From Salinibacterium sp. (GTDB lineage: Bacteria; Actinomycetota; Actinomycetes; Actinomycetales; Microbacteriaceae), in assembly GCA_015234465.1 (NCBI GenBank), contig JADGNA010000006.1, forward strand, positions 62,001-126,000: 64,000 nucleotides of DNA. Direction: 5' to 3'. The notes beneath the pieces were generated by a model. That model ran no database searches. It had not been told where the DNA came from and worked only from the letters and a program-made list of their open reading frames with translations. How positions within the stretch are numbered: the stretch's first letter is position 1; every line of letters starts with the position of its first letter. Below are positions 25,416 through 35,205 of the stretch, in pieces. The position numbers were made by a program, and so were the translations under genes.

Positions 25416-26324
25416 TCAGCTCTGGAGGTTCGTGCCCGGCACGCCCTTGACGGTGCGAAGGTTGGGGAACGCCGCCGAGACGGAGAAGCCGACGCCTGGC
25501 ACGACGTAGGCGTTGAACACGCCGCCGAAGAGTTCGGTGCGCTCGCGCATCTCGGTGATGCCAGGACCGCTCGGCGTCGAGGTGAGCGCCGCCGCGTCGT
25601 CATCGATCGAATAGCCGCCGTCACGCGCGACCCGGTTGGGATCATCGCCGGCGCGCCGGGTGGCAGCGCGGATGCCGTCATCATCGACCAGCACGTTGAG
25701 GCCATCCTCCGACCAGCGGAAGGTCACCCGCACCTCGGTGCCCTCGCCACCGTACTTGAGCGCGTTGGAGAGGGCTTCCTGCAGGATGCGGAAGACCGCG
25801 ACCTCGGCACCGTGCTTCAACTCGAAGCGGTCACCAATCTCCTCGAACCGGATGTCGAGGCCGGCTTCGCGCATGACACGGAAGAGCTCGCGCGAGGTCT
25901 TGATGCCGGGCTGTCGCACGGCATCCGCCTCGCCCTGACGCACAATCGCCATGACGCGCCTGAGTTCCGCCAGCGTGGAGCGGGCGGAGTCCCCGATCGC
26001 GACGGCAGCGCGCCCGGCCGCGGCGGGGTCGGACTCGGCCTTGTACCTGGCGCCATCGGCCTGGGCGACGATCGCCGACACCGAGTGGATCGCGACCTCG
26101 TGCAGTTCGCCGACCATGCGAAGCCTGGCACCCTGCTCCGCGAGGCTCAGTTCGAGGTCGAGGACATCGCGATCGGCCTCAGCGAGGTCCCTGCGCACGC
26201 GCCGCCGGGATCCGGCGAGCACGAGGCTGGTGACGATCCCGGCGATCGCGACAAGGGCCACGAGGGCCGCCGCGACAAGGGCGATGTTCGGGAAGGAGGT
26301 GTCCTCAGACAGCCACGCTTGCAT
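25416..26324 (-). CDS. Sensor histidine kinase (HisKA_3 type) without adjacent response regulator
   Basis: 302 residues from the ATG at 26324; an open extension upstream lacks homology. A membrane segment at about 12-36 is followed by a coiled coil and the dimerisation helix with phospho-acceptor His in GELHEVAIHSVSAIVAQ, then the HATPase domain (EALSNALKYGGEG N box, VDDDGI G1 box, SGPGITEMRER G2). This is the NarL/DesK class. No response regulator lies nearby; azlC starts one base after it instead. The signal is unknown. Confidence 0.85.
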   Translation of the reverse strand: MQAWLSEDTSFPNIALVAAALVALVAIAGIVTSLVLAGSRRRVRRDLAEADRDVLDLELSLAEQGARLRMVGELHEVAIHSVSAIVAQADGARYKAESDPAAAGRAAVAIGDSARSTLAELRRVMAIVRQGEADAVRQPGIKTSRELFRVMREAGLDIRFEEIGDRFELKHGAEVAVFRILQEALSNALKYGGEGTEVRVTFRWSEDGLNVLVDDDGIRAATRRAGDDPNRVARDGGYSIDDDAAALTSTPSGPGITEMRERTELFGGVFNAYVVPGVGFSVSAAFPNLRTVKGVPGTNLQS

Positions 26325-26418
26325 CAACCCACCCCCGGAGACAGACAGTGCGCACGATCGGCGGAGAGAAACCGCCACGGGAGGATCATCCTAACCCCAT
26401 CGTGCGCACTGAGTATTG

Positions 26419-26491
26419 CTCCCCGACTTGGACTCGAACCAAGAACCTGCCGGTTAACAGCCGGCTGCTCTGCCAATTGAGCTATCGAGGA
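26419..26491 (-). tRNA. tRNA-Asn (GUU)
   Basis: 73 bases with a full cloverleaf: acceptor TCCTCGA pairs with TCGGGGA (one G-T), anticodon loop CTGTTAA, T arm GGTTCGAGTCC, discriminator G. The CCA end is not encoded. Confidence 0.97.
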
Positions 26492-26578
26492 TTGCTGGAA
26501 CAGCGTGCCTACTTTATCAAGGAATCGCGCTGCACCAAATCGACAAGACCTCACTGCTGATTCGAGGGCGCCAAGCGC

Positions 26579-27418
26579 TCAGGAGACAGCCTTGTGCGTG
26601 CCGAGTTTGTTCCGCGCGACGGCGAGTGAACGCAGGTACGGATGCTGCGGCGCGGCCAGCAAATCATCCATGGCGCCGATGCCGATCAGCACACCCCGAT
26701 CGAGCACGGCAACTCGGTCCGTCAACGCCGAGACAACATCGAGGTCGCTACTAACGACCATCGCCGCGAAACCGCGCTGCTCCTGGAGGTCGCGGAGCAC
26801 GCCGATGACGCCGTCGCGCACCGTCGCATCCACGCCTCGTGTCGGCTCGTCGGCGACGAGGAACGTCGGCTCCAGGATCAGGGCGCGCGCCAGCGCGACA
26901 CGCTGGCGCTGACCGCTACTGAGTTCGAAGGGATACCGCTCGAGCATGCTGAGCGGGAGCCGCACAGCATCCACGAGCGTTGCGACCGCCTCGGCCGCCT
27001 CACGCTGGCTGAAACGACGGTCACGCTGGAAGATCGGCTCGGCGACGTTCTCGCCCACCGTGAGCTGCGGGTTCAGCCGCACGGCGGCATCCTGGGCCAG
27101 GTACCCCGTCACGAGCGTCAGGCGGTCGCGCCGCCGACGCGTCAGGGACCGCATGTCGGTGCCGTAGACGTGGAGTGAGCCGCCGCAGATCTCGGGCGAG
27201 TTCTCGTCGAGGGCATAGCGATCGCCCATCGCGGCGATCGTCAGCGCGAGCGTGGACTTGCCGGAGCCCGACTCCCCCACGACGCCCAGCACGTCACCGG
27301 GCAGGATGTCGAAGGAGACCCCGTCAACCGCGAGGTGATACGACAGCGCATCCCGAGAGCGGTAGTGGATCGACAGATCCCTCGCCTCGACCACGACCCC
27401 ATCGTTCAACCGCTTCAT
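26579..27418 (-). CDS. ABC transporter ATP-binding protein (Opp/Dpp type), no permease nearby
   Basis: 279 residues with Walker A GESGSGKST, a Q loop, signature LSSGQRQRV, Walker B FLVADEPT and a final His region. It resembles the DppD/OppF ATPases of peptide importers, with the typical QHPYLRSLA tail. Neither permeases nor a binding protein is near. The Walker A is complete, so it should bind ATP. It may serve permeases encoded elsewhere or be an orphan. Confidence 0.85.
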   Translation of the reverse strand: MKRLNDGVVVEARDLSIHYRSRDALSYHLAVDGVSFDILPGDVLGVVGESGSGKSTLALTIAAMGDRYALDENSPEICGGSLHVYGTDMRSLTRRRRDRLTLVTGYLAQDAAVRLNPQLTVGENVAEPIFQRDRRFSQREAAEAVATLVDAVRLPLSMLERYPFELSSGQRQRVALARALILEPTFLVADEPTRGVDATVRDGVIGVLRDLQEQRGFAAMVVSSDLDVVSALTDRVAVLDRGVLIGIGAMDDLLAAPQHPYLRSLAVARNKLGTHKAVS

Positions 27419-27465
27419 CCCACGTCCCTAAACCTTCGCGCCCCATCGAGACTACTGCCGACGCG

Positions 27466-29379
27466 TCAGTCCTGCCGCAGTGAACGGCGTTCCTGCTCGA
27501 CCTGCACGAGCGCCCGCTGGATCTGCCCATAGCGTTCCGGTTCCGCGGTGGAATCCGTGCGCTGCAGCCGACCAAGCAGCTCAGCCTTCTGGCGCAGGAG
27601 GTCCCGATCGATCACGGAGGTCGCAATGCCCCGGCAGTAGACGCGCAGGTCGCGGCCTGACTGCTCGGGCAGGGGCGCAATGGCCAGCTCCGTCACGAGC
27701 CGTCGGAACGGGGCCGGCACCTCCTCGAGCACCCTCTCCAGCCAGGCCTGCTCCGTGAAGGAATCGCCCGCCGGGCCCTCGCCCAGCGCGGCCGCAATCC
27801 CGTCGCGCACGACGGAGAGCGACGGATTCGCGAAGGCCGCCTGGCTCACACGGGAGGCGAGATCGCGCCCCACCTCGAGCGGTGCCTGCAGGAGCGCCAT
27901 GAGGGCGTCACGCTCGAGCCGGGTTGCCGGGTCGTTCGGCAGCTGCGAGATCGAGGGGCCAGCATCCGTCACCGCTTCGGCTGGCTGCTGCGTACCCGGA
28001 CCGCGTTCGGGCCCGTCGCTCACCTTCTGCTCCGACTGGGAGCGACGCTGGGCTGCCGTGACCGCGCGACCGACCTCGTCGGGGTCCATGCCCAGCCAGC
28101 CCGCGAGCGTGCGAACGTAGCCGATGCTGAGGGCACGGTCACGGATGCCCGCGACGATCGGCGCCGCGGCCCGAAGACCCGCGACCCGCCCCTCAACCGT
28201 GTCGAGATCGAAGCGGGCCAGCGTGCGCCGCACCATGAACTCGAACATGGGCTTCTTGCCCGCGATGAGCAGGCGCACGGCGTCGTCACCGCGCTTGAGG
28301 CGAAGATCGCAGGGGTCGAGCCCCTCCGGCGCCACGGCGACATAGGTCTGGGCGGCGAAGCGCTGCTCCTCGGCGAAGGCGCGACTCGCAGCCTTCTGGC
28401 CAGCCTCGTCCGGGTCAAAGGTGAACACGACCTCACCGAGCGCCGTCGAATCCACCGTATCGAAATCGCCGAGCACCCGCCGCACCACCTTGATGTGGTC
28501 CACGCCGAACGCGGTGCCACAGGTGGCGACCGCCGTCGTGACGCCCGCGAGGTGGCAGGCCATGACATCCGTGTAGCCCTCCACCACCACGACCTGCTTG
28601 CCGCGGGAGATGTCGCGCTTCGCAAGGTCGAGCCCATAGAGCACCTGCGACTTGTGATAGATCGGCGTCTCTGGGGTGTTGAGGTACTTGGGTCCCTGGT
28701 CATCGTCGAGCAGCCGTCGGGCGCCGAAGCCGAGGGTCTGCCCCGTGACATCCCGGATCGGCCACACCAGCCTGCCGCGGAAGCGGTCGTAGGTGCTGCC
28801 GCGGTCGTTCTTGCTGACCAGGCCGGATGTCACGAGCTCGAGCTCCGTGAAACCGAGGCCCTTGAGGTGCTTGCCGAGGGCGTCGAAGCTCTTGGGCGCG
28901 AAGCCCACCCCGAAGCGGGCCGCCGCCGCGGCGTCGAAACCGCGCTCGCCCAGGAAACGCCTGGCAGGCTCAGCCTCCGGCGTGCCAAGCTGGGCGGTGA
29001 AGTACTCGGCCGCCGCCGTGTTCGCCGCGATCAAGCGGGCACGGTTGCCGTGGTCCTTGGACGCGGTGCCGCCATCCTCGTAGTGCAGCTCGAAGCCGAT
29101 ACGCTGCGCCATGAGTTCGACCGCCTCGGAGAAGGAGACGTGGTCCATACGCTGCAGGAAGGTGAAGATGTCGCCGTCCTCACCACAGCCGAAGCAGTGA
29201 TAGCGACCCACCTGCGGACGCACATGGAAGCTCGGGCTCCGCTCGTCGTGGAAGGGGCAGAGGCCCTTCAGCGAGCCGACACCGGCGCCCTTGAGCGTCA
29301 CATAGTCGCCGACGACATCCGCGATGTTGACCCTCGCCCGCACCTCATCGATGTCGCTACGACGAATGAGACCGGCCAT
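27466..29379 (-). CDS. dnaG: DNA primase
   Basis: 637 residues. It makes RNA primers at the replication fork. The N-terminal CHC2 zinc ribbon uses Cys41, His44, Cys62 and Cys65 (CPFHDERS ... HCFGCGEDG). The TOPRIM core has VVVEGYTDVMA and TFDPDEAG. The C-terminal helicase-binding domain follows. Start ATG at 29379, with TAGGAT six bases upstream and no Shine-Dalgarno, so the mRNA is probably leaderless. Confidence 0.97.
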   Translation of the reverse strand: MAGLIRRSDIDEVRARVNIADVVGDYVTLKGAGVGSLKGLCPFHDERSPSFHVRPQVGRYHCFGCGEDGDIFTFLQRMDHVSFSEAVELMAQRIGFELHYEDGGTASKDHGNRARLIAANTAAAEYFTAQLGTPEAEPARRFLGERGFDAAAAARFGVGFAPKSFDALGKHLKGLGFTELELVTSGLVSKNDRGSTYDRFRGRLVWPIRDVTGQTLGFGARRLLDDDQGPKYLNTPETPIYHKSQVLYGLDLAKRDISRGKQVVVVEGYTDVMACHLAGVTTAVATCGTAFGVDHIKVVRRVLGDFDTVDSTALGEVVFTFDPDEAGQKAASRAFAEEQRFAAQTYVAVAPEGLDPCDLRLKRGDDAVRLLIAGKKPMFEFMVRRTLARFDLDTVEGRVAGLRAAAPIVAGIRDRALSIGYVRTLAGWLGMDPDEVGRAVTAAQRRSQSEQKVSDGPERGPGTQQPAEAVTDAGPSISQLPNDPATRLERDALMALLQAPLEVGRDLASRVSQAAFANPSLSVVRDGIAAALGEGPAGDSFTEQAWLERVLEEVPAPFRRLVTELAIAPLPEQSGRDLRVYCRGIATSVIDRDLLRQKAELLGRLQRTDSTAEPERYGQIQRALVQVEQERRSLRQD

Positions 29380-29385
29380 GTCGCA

Positions 29386-29391
29386 ATCCTA
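29386..29391 (-). promoter_or_regulatory. Leaderless -10 box of dnaG
   Basis: TAGGAT on the minus strand, six bases before ATG. Confidence 0.6.
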
Positions 29392-29496
29392 CTGAGCGCG
29401 GCGGGCAGGGCCTGCGACCGTTCCCTTGCCGCGGAGGGACGACGGATATGGCGTCGGCGTATGGCGGATGTGGAACCGCCGGGTTGCTGGGGGTTG

Positions 29497-30774
29497 CTAG
29501 GAGCCGACGAGTCGGTCGTGCCAGCTCATGGCCGACTGGTCGGTGAGGCTCGCCACCTGGTCGACGACGACCCGCTTGCGGGCCGCGTCATCGGCCGCCG
29601 TGGCCCAGTCGGCAGCGAAGCCCGGATCGAGCGCGCTCGGCCCCGAAGCGTAGAGCACATCGGCGACACTCGTCAGGATCTCCCGCTGCTGCGCGTAGAT
29701 GGGCTGCCGGGTGTTCTTCGACATCACGAAGGCCGCCACGATGCCCTTCAGCACGGCGATCTCCGCACGGATCTCCCGCGGCACCACCACATCGGCACCG
29801 AAGCGGATGAGGCTCGCCTGCGGGTAGGCATCGTGCGTTGCCTGCACCGCCCCGGCCGCGAACCGGCCGATCAGCTGGCTCGTCAGGTTCTTGAGCCGCC
29901 CCTGCGCGAGGCGACTGCCGTCCCAGGAATCGATCCAGACATCGAGGTTGTCCAACCGGTCGAAGGCGTCGATGAGCTCATCATGGCTCAGCTCACCGCC
30001 GATCCACTCGAACATGGAATCGACGAGTTCGTCGTGGTCGACCCTTGCACCGAGCGCCCGCACGTCGATGTAGCCGCCGAAGATCGCGTCCTCGAAATCG
30101 TGCACCGAGTACGCGATGTCGTCGGAGAGGTCCATGACCTGCGCCTCGATGCAGAGACGACCATCGGGCGCGCCCTCCCGCAGCCATTCGAAGGCCGCGA
30201 CGTCATCCTTGTAGAAGCCGAACTTGGCCCGCCCGCTCGGGTCGGCGACCGAACGCGTGTCTGGCCAGGGGTACTTGCAGCTCGCGTCGAGGCTCGCCCG
30301 CGTGAGGTTCAGGCCGTAGGCGCGCCCGTCATCCCCGAAGACCTTCGGCTCGAGGCGCGTCAGCAGGCGCAACGTCTGCGCGTTGCCCTCGAAGCCCCCG
30401 ATGTCGGACGCCCAGGCGTTGAGCGCGCGCTCGCCATTGTGACCGAAGGGCGGATGCCCCAGGTCGTGGGCGAGGCAGGCGGTGTCCACGACATCCGGGT
30501 TCAAGCCGAGCGCCGTCGCGAGCTCCCGCCCCACCTGCGCGACCTCGAGTGAGTGCGTGAGGCGGTTGCGAGCGAAATCGGCTCCCTGCGTCGGGCTCAG
30601 CACCTGCGTCTTGGCGGCGAGGCGACGAAGCGCACTCGAGTGGAGCAGCCGGGCGCGGTCGCGGGCGAAGTCGCTGCGGCGCGAGTAGTGCTCCTCGGGA
30701 AGGAAGCGTGCGATGTCGTGCTCGCCGTAGCCCTGGGCAGCAAGGCCCGGCTCGACGGCACTCGTCTCAACCAC
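29497..30774 (-). CDS. dgt: Deoxyguanosinetriphosphate triphosphohydrolase-like protein
   Basis: About 425 residues. The HD-domain metal site is seen as RLTHSLEVAQ and CLAHDLGHPPFGHNGE; the family releases triphosphate from dNTPs and keeps pools balanced. The start is unsure: adjacent GTG codons at 30774 and 30777 both lie inside the end of dusB, without a clear ribosome-binding site. The overlap points to translation coupled with dusB. Confidence 0.88.
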   Translation of the reverse strand: MVETSAVEPGLAAQGYGEHDIARFLPEEHYSRRSDFARDRARLLHSSALRRLAAKTQVLSPTQGADFARNRLTHSLEVAQVGRELATALGLNPDVVDTACLAHDLGHPPFGHNGERALNAWASDIGGFEGNAQTLRLLTRLEPKVFGDDGRAYGLNLTRASLDASCKYPWPDTRSVADPSGRAKFGFYKDDVAAFEWLREGAPDGRLCIEAQVMDLSDDIAYSVHDFEDAIFGGYIDVRALGARVDHDELVDSMFEWIGGELSHDELIDAFDRLDNLDVWIDSWDGSRLAQGRLKNLTSQLIGRFAAGAVQATHDAYPQASLIRFGADVVVPREIRAEIAVLKGIVAAFVMSKNTRQPIYAQQREILTSVADVLYASGPSALDPGFAADWATAADDAARKRVVVDQVASLTDQSAMSWHDRLVGS

Positions 30775-31954
30775 CACTGGAATCCAGTTCGGCCCCGGCG
30801 ACCTCGCAGGCCGCGGCCTCGTCGAGCTCGCGGCTGTCGAGCCAACCCTGCGGCAGCGCGGGACGCTTTGGGGTGCCGGCGCGGCCGCGAGGGCCCTCAG
30901 CGCCCTCCCCCGGGTACGGCGTGCTCCAGTCGAGCTCGCCGAGGATGTCGTCCATCTGGGCGAAGCTCTCGACCGTGGCCAGGCGGGTGCGGATGTCTCC
31001 CCCCACCGGATAGCCCTTGAAGTACCAGGACATGTGCTTGCGGATGTCGCGGCAGGCCCACTCCTCGCTGCCGAAGAACTCCCCCAACAACTCGGCATGG
31101 CGGCGCACCGTCTGCGCGACGACCCCCAGGCCGGGACGCGCAACATCACGCTGGCCGTTGAACGCCGCCACCAGGTCGCCGAAGAGCCACGGGCGCCCGA
31201 GGCATCCGCGACCGACGACAACCCCGTCGCATCCGGTCTGCTCGACCATGCGCACCGCATCGTCACCCGACCAGATGTCACCGTTGCCCAGCACCGGAAC
31301 ACTCGTCACGACCTGCTTGAGCTTCTCGATCGCCGACCAGTCAGCGTGACCGCTGTAGAACTCGGCGGCCGTGCGAGCGTGCAGGGCGACGGCGGCAACT
31401 CCGGCATCCTCAGCGATGCGGCCCGCCTCGAGATACGTGAGGTGATCCGCGTCGATGCCCTTGCGCATCTTGATCGTCAGGGGGACATCGCCCGCAGCCT
31501 TGACCGCGCCCGACACGATGTCGCGGAACAGGCCCGTCTTCCACGGGAGCGCGGATCCGCCGCCCTTGCGGGTCACCTTGGGCACTGGGCATCCGAAGTT
31601 CAGGTCAATATGGTCTGCCCGGTCTTCGGCGACCAGCATCGTGACCGCCTCAGAAACCGTCTTCGGATCGACGCCATAGAGCTGGATGCTGCGGGGCGTC
31701 TCAGACTCATGGTGGGTGATCAGCCGCATGCTCGCGGGCGTGCGCTCCACCAGGGCGCGGCTCGTGATCATCTCGCTCACATACAGGCCAGCACCGAACT
31801 CGCGGCACAGCCTGCGGAACGCCGTGTTAGTGATGCCCGCCATGGGCGCCAGCACGACAGGGACATCGAGCTCCAGGCGACCGATACGCAGCGGCGCGCG
31901 ACCGGCCGCAGCGGCGTCAGCCGGGCGGGAAACGGTAGCGTCGAGAACAGTCAC
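30767..31954 (-). CDS. dusB: tRNA-dihydrouridine synthase
   Basis: 395 residues from a GTG preceded by GGGAG. It reduces uridines in the tRNA D loop with FMN. The TIM barrel carries VVLAPMAGITNTAFR, the catalytic Cys in LNFGCPVPKV, and GNGDIWSGDD plus GRGCLGRPW for phosphate binding. A C-terminal DusB-type helical domain is present, and about 55 extra, Glu/Ala/Gly-rich residues end the protein. Divergent from ybaK with 32 bases between starts. Confidence 0.94.
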   Translation of the reverse strand: MTVLDATVSRPADAAAAGRAPLRIGRLELDVPVVLAPMAGITNTAFRRLCREFGAGLYVSEMITSRALVERTPASMRLITHHESETPRSIQLYGVDPKTVSEAVTMLVAEDRADHIDLNFGCPVPKVTRKGGGSALPWKTGLFRDIVSGAVKAAGDVPLTIKMRKGIDADHLTYLEAGRIAEDAGVAAVALHARTAAEFYSGHADWSAIEKLKQVVTSVPVLGNGDIWSGDDAVRMVEQTGCDGVVVGRGCLGRPWLFGDLVAAFNGQRDVARPGLGVVAQTVRRHAELLGEFFGSEEWACRDIRKHMSWYFKGYPVGGDIRTRLATVESFAQMDDILGELDWSTPYPGEGAEGPRGRAGTPKRPALPQGWLDSRELDEAAACEVAGAELDSSGG

Positions 31955-31986
31955 CCCACGATTCTCCCAGAAAGCAGCGCGAGAGC

Positions 31987-32463
31987 ATGACAGCACTCAC
32001 AGGAAGGGCGCGCGTGGCCGCCGCCGCCGAACAGCTCGGCCTCGACGTGGAGTTCGTCGAGCGAGGGCCCGCGACGAGCCTGGCCGAGGCCGCGACATCC
32101 CTCGGCGTCGACCCCTCATTTGTGGTCAAGAGCCTCGTCGTGAAACGGAAGGACGGCACCTTCGCCTTCGCCCTCGTGCCGGGTGATCGCCAGATCTCGT
32201 GGGCCAAGCTCCGGGCCATCGTCGGAGTCAACAAGCTCTCGCTCCCCGACGCGCAGCTCGCCTACGATGCGACCGGCTACGAACGCGGCACCATCACACC
32301 CCTCGGTAGCACGACCGCGTGGCCCGTCTATGCGGACGAACGGATGCTCGGCAAGCGGGTCTCGCTCGGTGGCGGAGAACACGGGGTAACGCTGTTCGTC
32401 GACGCCGACGCGCTCGTCGCAGCCCTCGGCGCCACCGTTGCCGACATCACCGACCCGGCCTAG
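31987..32463 (+). CDS. ybaK: YbaK/EbsC-family aminoacyl-tRNA deacylase
   Basis: 158 residues. The family hydrolyses mischarged tRNA, in E. coli Cys-tRNA(Pro). Conserved segments include VVKSLVVKRKDG, with the key Lys, and the C-terminal SLGGGEHGVTL. Active-site Lys and Gly residues fit the family. No good Shine-Dalgarno is seen before ATG. It ends 96 bases before the convergent FrnE-like gene. Confidence 0.9.
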   Translation: MTALTGRARVAAAAEQLGLDVEFVERGPATSLAEAATSLGVDPSFVVKSLVVKRKDGTFAFALVPGDRQISWAKLRAIVGVNKLSLPDAQLAYDATGYERGTITPLGSTTAWPVYADERMLGKRVSLGGGEHGVTLFVDADALVAALGATVADITDPA

Positions 32464-32559
32464 GACCGCCCTCTTCCTCCAGCTTCGGGATGACGCAGGC
32501 GTCTCCCTCGCATGCGAGCGCATCCGGGTCGCCAAGCACCGTCAGCTTCGGCGCATCCG

Positions 32560-33207
32560 TCACGCCGCCGCCTCCTCACGCACCTGGCGGAGCACCTGCT
32601 CGAAGGTCGACGCCTCCTGCGCACCAGAGACGCCGTACTTGCCATCAAAGACGAAGAACGGCACACCCTGGATGCCGTACGCGGCGGCCTGTGCGACATC
32701 CGCCTTCACGGCCGGCGTGAACTCACCCGACTCCAGCACGCGAACAACCTCGTCGCGATCGAAACCGAGCTCGGCAGCGATATCCGCGAGCGACTCGACG
32801 CGGCCGACATGCTCGCCCTTCACGAAATAGGCCTCGAGCAGCCGCTCCTTGAGCTCCGCCTGGCGACCCTTCGACTTGGCGTAGTGGAGCAACTCGTGCG
32901 CCTTCACCGTGTTGGTCTGGTGCACGCGATCGAAGTCGTAATCGAGGCCAACGCTCTCCGCGACCGCCGTCACCTGGCGGAGCATGCCCTGAGTCTGTTC
33001 CATCGAGAGACCCTTGCGCTGCGACAGGTACTCGGCCGGCGTGCCGTCGTAGTCCACCGGGGTATCGGGAGACAGCTCGAAGGAGTGGTATTCGATCTCA
33101 ACCTCGCCGTCGAACCGCTCAAGCGCCTGCTCGAAACGGCGCTTGCCGATGTAGCACCACGGGCACTGGATGTCGGACCACACGTCGACCTTGATTGCGT
33201 TACTCAT
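32560..33207 (-). CDS. DsbA-family oxidoreductase, FrnE-like
   Basis: 215 residues. The thioredoxin-fold active site is Cys15-Pro-Trp-Cys18 near the N-terminus (DIQCPWCYIGKRR), with the cis-Pro in YGIQGVPFFVF. No signal peptide, so it acts in the cytoplasm. FrnE-type proteins are linked to polyketide isomerisation in Streptomyces and to disulfide and oxidative-stress tolerance in Deinococcus; the substrate here is unknown. Confidence 0.9.
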   Translation of the reverse strand: MSNAIKVDVWSDIQCPWCYIGKRRFEQALERFDGEVEIEYHSFELSPDTPVDYDGTPAEYLSQRKGLSMEQTQGMLRQVTAVAESVGLDYDFDRVHQTNTVKAHELLHYAKSKGRQAELKERLLEAYFVKGEHVGRVESLADIAAELGFDRDEVVRVLESGEFTPAVKADVAQAAAYGIQGVPFFVFDGKYGVSGAQEASTFEQVLRQVREEAAA

Positions 33208-33307
33208 GCTGGTCGCAACCTGTGCCGCGACATCCGTATTCCCGTGCCATGTCCGGACTCCGGCGCCATCGAACACGCAGCACCAGCGTCGGGCTCCTCG
33301 CTCGGCC

Positions 33308-33763
33308 CTACTCGGACTCGTGCTCGGAGCGGAGCTGGCCGATCGCGGACTCGAAGTCGTCGAGCGACTCGAACGCCTGGTATACGCTGGCGAAACGCAG
33401 GTACGCAACCTCGTCGAGCTCCCGAAGCGGAGGAAGGATCGCGAGCCCGATGTCGTTGGCCTCGATCTGGGACGCGCCCGTCGCTCGGATCGCCTCTTCG
33501 ACGCGCTGCGCCAGGAGCGCGAGATCGGTGTCGGTCACGGGCCGGCCCTGGCACGCCTTGCGAACTCCCGCGACGACCTTCTCGCGGCTGAAGGGCTCAA
33601 GCACCCCGTTGCGCTTGACCACGCTCAGGCTCGCCGTCTCAGTCGTGCTGAAGCGGCGCCCGCACTCGGGGCACTGCCGACGGCGACGGATCGAGAGGCC
33701 GTCGTCGCTCGTGCGGGAATCGATGACTCGGGAATCGGGGTGGCGACAGAAAGGGCAGAACAT
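33308..33763 (-). CDS. nrdR: Transcriptional repressor NrdR
   Basis: 151 residues from MFCPFC; an upstream in-frame extension is not conserved. The zinc ribbon uses Cys3, Cys6, Cys31 and Cys34, and the ATP-cone domain follows ([16 protein letters not shown]). It represses ribonucleotide reductase genes according to the ATP/dATP ratio. The gene lies between hisD and the FrnE-like gene. A TATCCT lies nine bases before the ATG, which would leave a 2-3-base leader. Confidence 0.97.
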   Translation of the reverse strand: MFCPFCRHPDSRVIDSRTSDDGLSIRRRRQCPECGRRFSTTETASLSVVKRNGVLEPFSREKVVAGVRKACQGRPVTDTDLALLAQRVEEAIRATGASQIEANDIGLAILPPLRELDEVAYLRFASVYQAFESLDDFESAIGQLRSEHESE

Positions 33764-33829
33764 GGTGCCCCAAGGATAGGCCCCGGCGACTCGGATGCGT
33801 CGCAACGAGCCGCTGGAATGGGGAAAGCG

Positions 33830-35155
33830 TCAGCCCTGCGGAGGCTCGCCCCCGGCGAAGCGAGCCGTGACGGCCGCGGCGTGGGCGGGCAGGTCCTCGG
33901 CCGTCGCAAGGGCCACGATTCGCCGCTCGACATCGCGCAGACCCGCTTCGTCGTAGCGCACGACCTGCTGCGGGCGAAGGAAGGTGTAAGCGCCGAGGCC
34001 CGCCGCGAAACGAGCCTGGCCACCCGTGGGCAGCACATGGTTCGAACCCGCGAGATAGTCACCGAGGCTCACGGGCGAATAGCGGCCGACAAAGATCGCT
34101 CCCGCACTCTCGATCGATTCGAGCAGGGTGTCGACATCGGCCACCTGCAGCTCGAGGTGCTCTGGTCCGTAGGCGTTGCTGAAGTCGGCGGCGACCGCAA
34201 GGTCGTCCACGAGGACGATGGAGGACTGGCGACCACTGAGCGCCTCAGCAACACGCTCCCGGTGAGCCGTCTGGGGAACGAGGCGCGCGAGTTCGTCCTC
34301 GACCTTCGACGCGAGGGCCGGCGAGTCCGTGACGAGCACGGCTGCCGCAAGCTCGTCGTGCTCGGCCTGGCTGATGAGGTCGACCGCGACGATCGACGCA
34401 TCCGCCGAGTCATCCGCGATGATCAGGATCTCTGTCGGGCCCGCCTCGGAATCGATGCCAGCCTGCCCGCGGACGAGCCGTTTGGCCGCCGCGACGAACA
34501 CGTTGCCCGGCCCGGTGATCAGTTGGACGGGCTCGAGGCCCGCATCCGCAACGCCGTAGGCGAAAGCGCCGATTGCGCCAGCACCACCCATGGCATAGAC
34601 CTCATCGACACCCAGGAGCCCCGCTGCGCCAAGGATCGTGGGGTGCACGGAACCGCCGAACTGCTGCTGCGGCGGGGACGCGAGTGCCACGGAGGAGACG
34701 CCCGCAACCTGCGCGGGCACCACGTTCATGACGACGCTCGATGGGTAGACCGCCTTGCCCCCGGGAACGTAGAGACCGACGCGGCGCACGGGCGCCCAGC
34801 GCTGGACGACGGACGCCCCTGCGCCGAGCCTCGTCGTGACGGGAGCCGGCACCTGCGCCTCGCTTGCCGCCCGCACCCGCTCGATCGCCGACTCGAGGGC
34901 GTCCCGAACATCCGTTGGCAGGGAGTCAACGGCCGCCGCGATCTCGGATGCGGGAACCCGCACCTGCTGTGGCCGCACCCGGTCGAGGCGCTCGGCCTGG
35001 TCGAGGAGCGCAGCACTGCCCCGGCTGCGCACGTCGTCGATCAGCTCCTGCGCGATCGATGAGGCGGCCGACACATCCGTGATGGCGCGGGGAATGAGGG
35101 CGAGAAGCGTCGCGGTATCCGGTCGCTGATTCCGCAGGTCGATGGTCTGGATCAT
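33830..35155 (-). CDS. hisD: Histidinol dehydrogenase
   Basis: 441 residues from the ATG (MIQTIDLR); a GTG six bases earlier is also possible. It oxidises histidinol to histidine in two NAD-dependent steps. The zinc and catalytic signature is present: GGSVHPTILGAAGLLG, GPGNVFVAAAKR, GPTEILIIADD and SLGDYLAGSNHVLPTGG. TAGAGT lies just upstream, so the mRNA has a very short leader or none. Other his genes are not in the window; in related genomes hisD heads the his operon, but here it sits alone after dnaE on the same strand. Confidence 0.95.
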   Translation of the reverse strand: MIQTIDLRNQRPDTATLLALIPRAITDVSAASSIAQELIDDVRSRGSAALLDQAERLDRVRPQQVRVPASEIAAAVDSLPTDVRDALESAIERVRAASEAQVPAPVTTRLGAGASVVQRWAPVRRVGLYVPGGKAVYPSSVVMNVVPAQVAGVSSVALASPPQQQFGGSVHPTILGAAGLLGVDEVYAMGGAGAIGAFAYGVADAGLEPVQLITGPGNVFVAAAKRLVRGQAGIDSEAGPTEILIIADDSADASIVAVDLISQAEHDELAAAVLVTDSPALASKVEDELARLVPQTAHRERVAEALSGRQSSIVLVDDLAVAADFSNAYGPEHLELQVADVDTLLESIESAGAIFVGRYSPVSLGDYLAGSNHVLPTGGQARFAAGLGAYTFLRPQQVVRYDEAGLRDVERRIVALATAEDLPAHAAAVTARFAGGEPPQG

Positions 35156-35205
35156 GGCCACACCACTCTAGCCGCCGTCGTCGCGTCTCCCCCGCTGCCG
35201 CCGGT

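Noticed and set aside
26348..26560. A small open frame reading SPTWTRTKNLPVNSRLLCQL
   Set aside because: This peptide is the translation of the tRNA-Asn gene, a common false annotation.
28495..30552. A 685-codon plus-strand open frame opposite dnaG and dgt
   Set aside because: Antisense shadow of certain genes with no recognisable domain.
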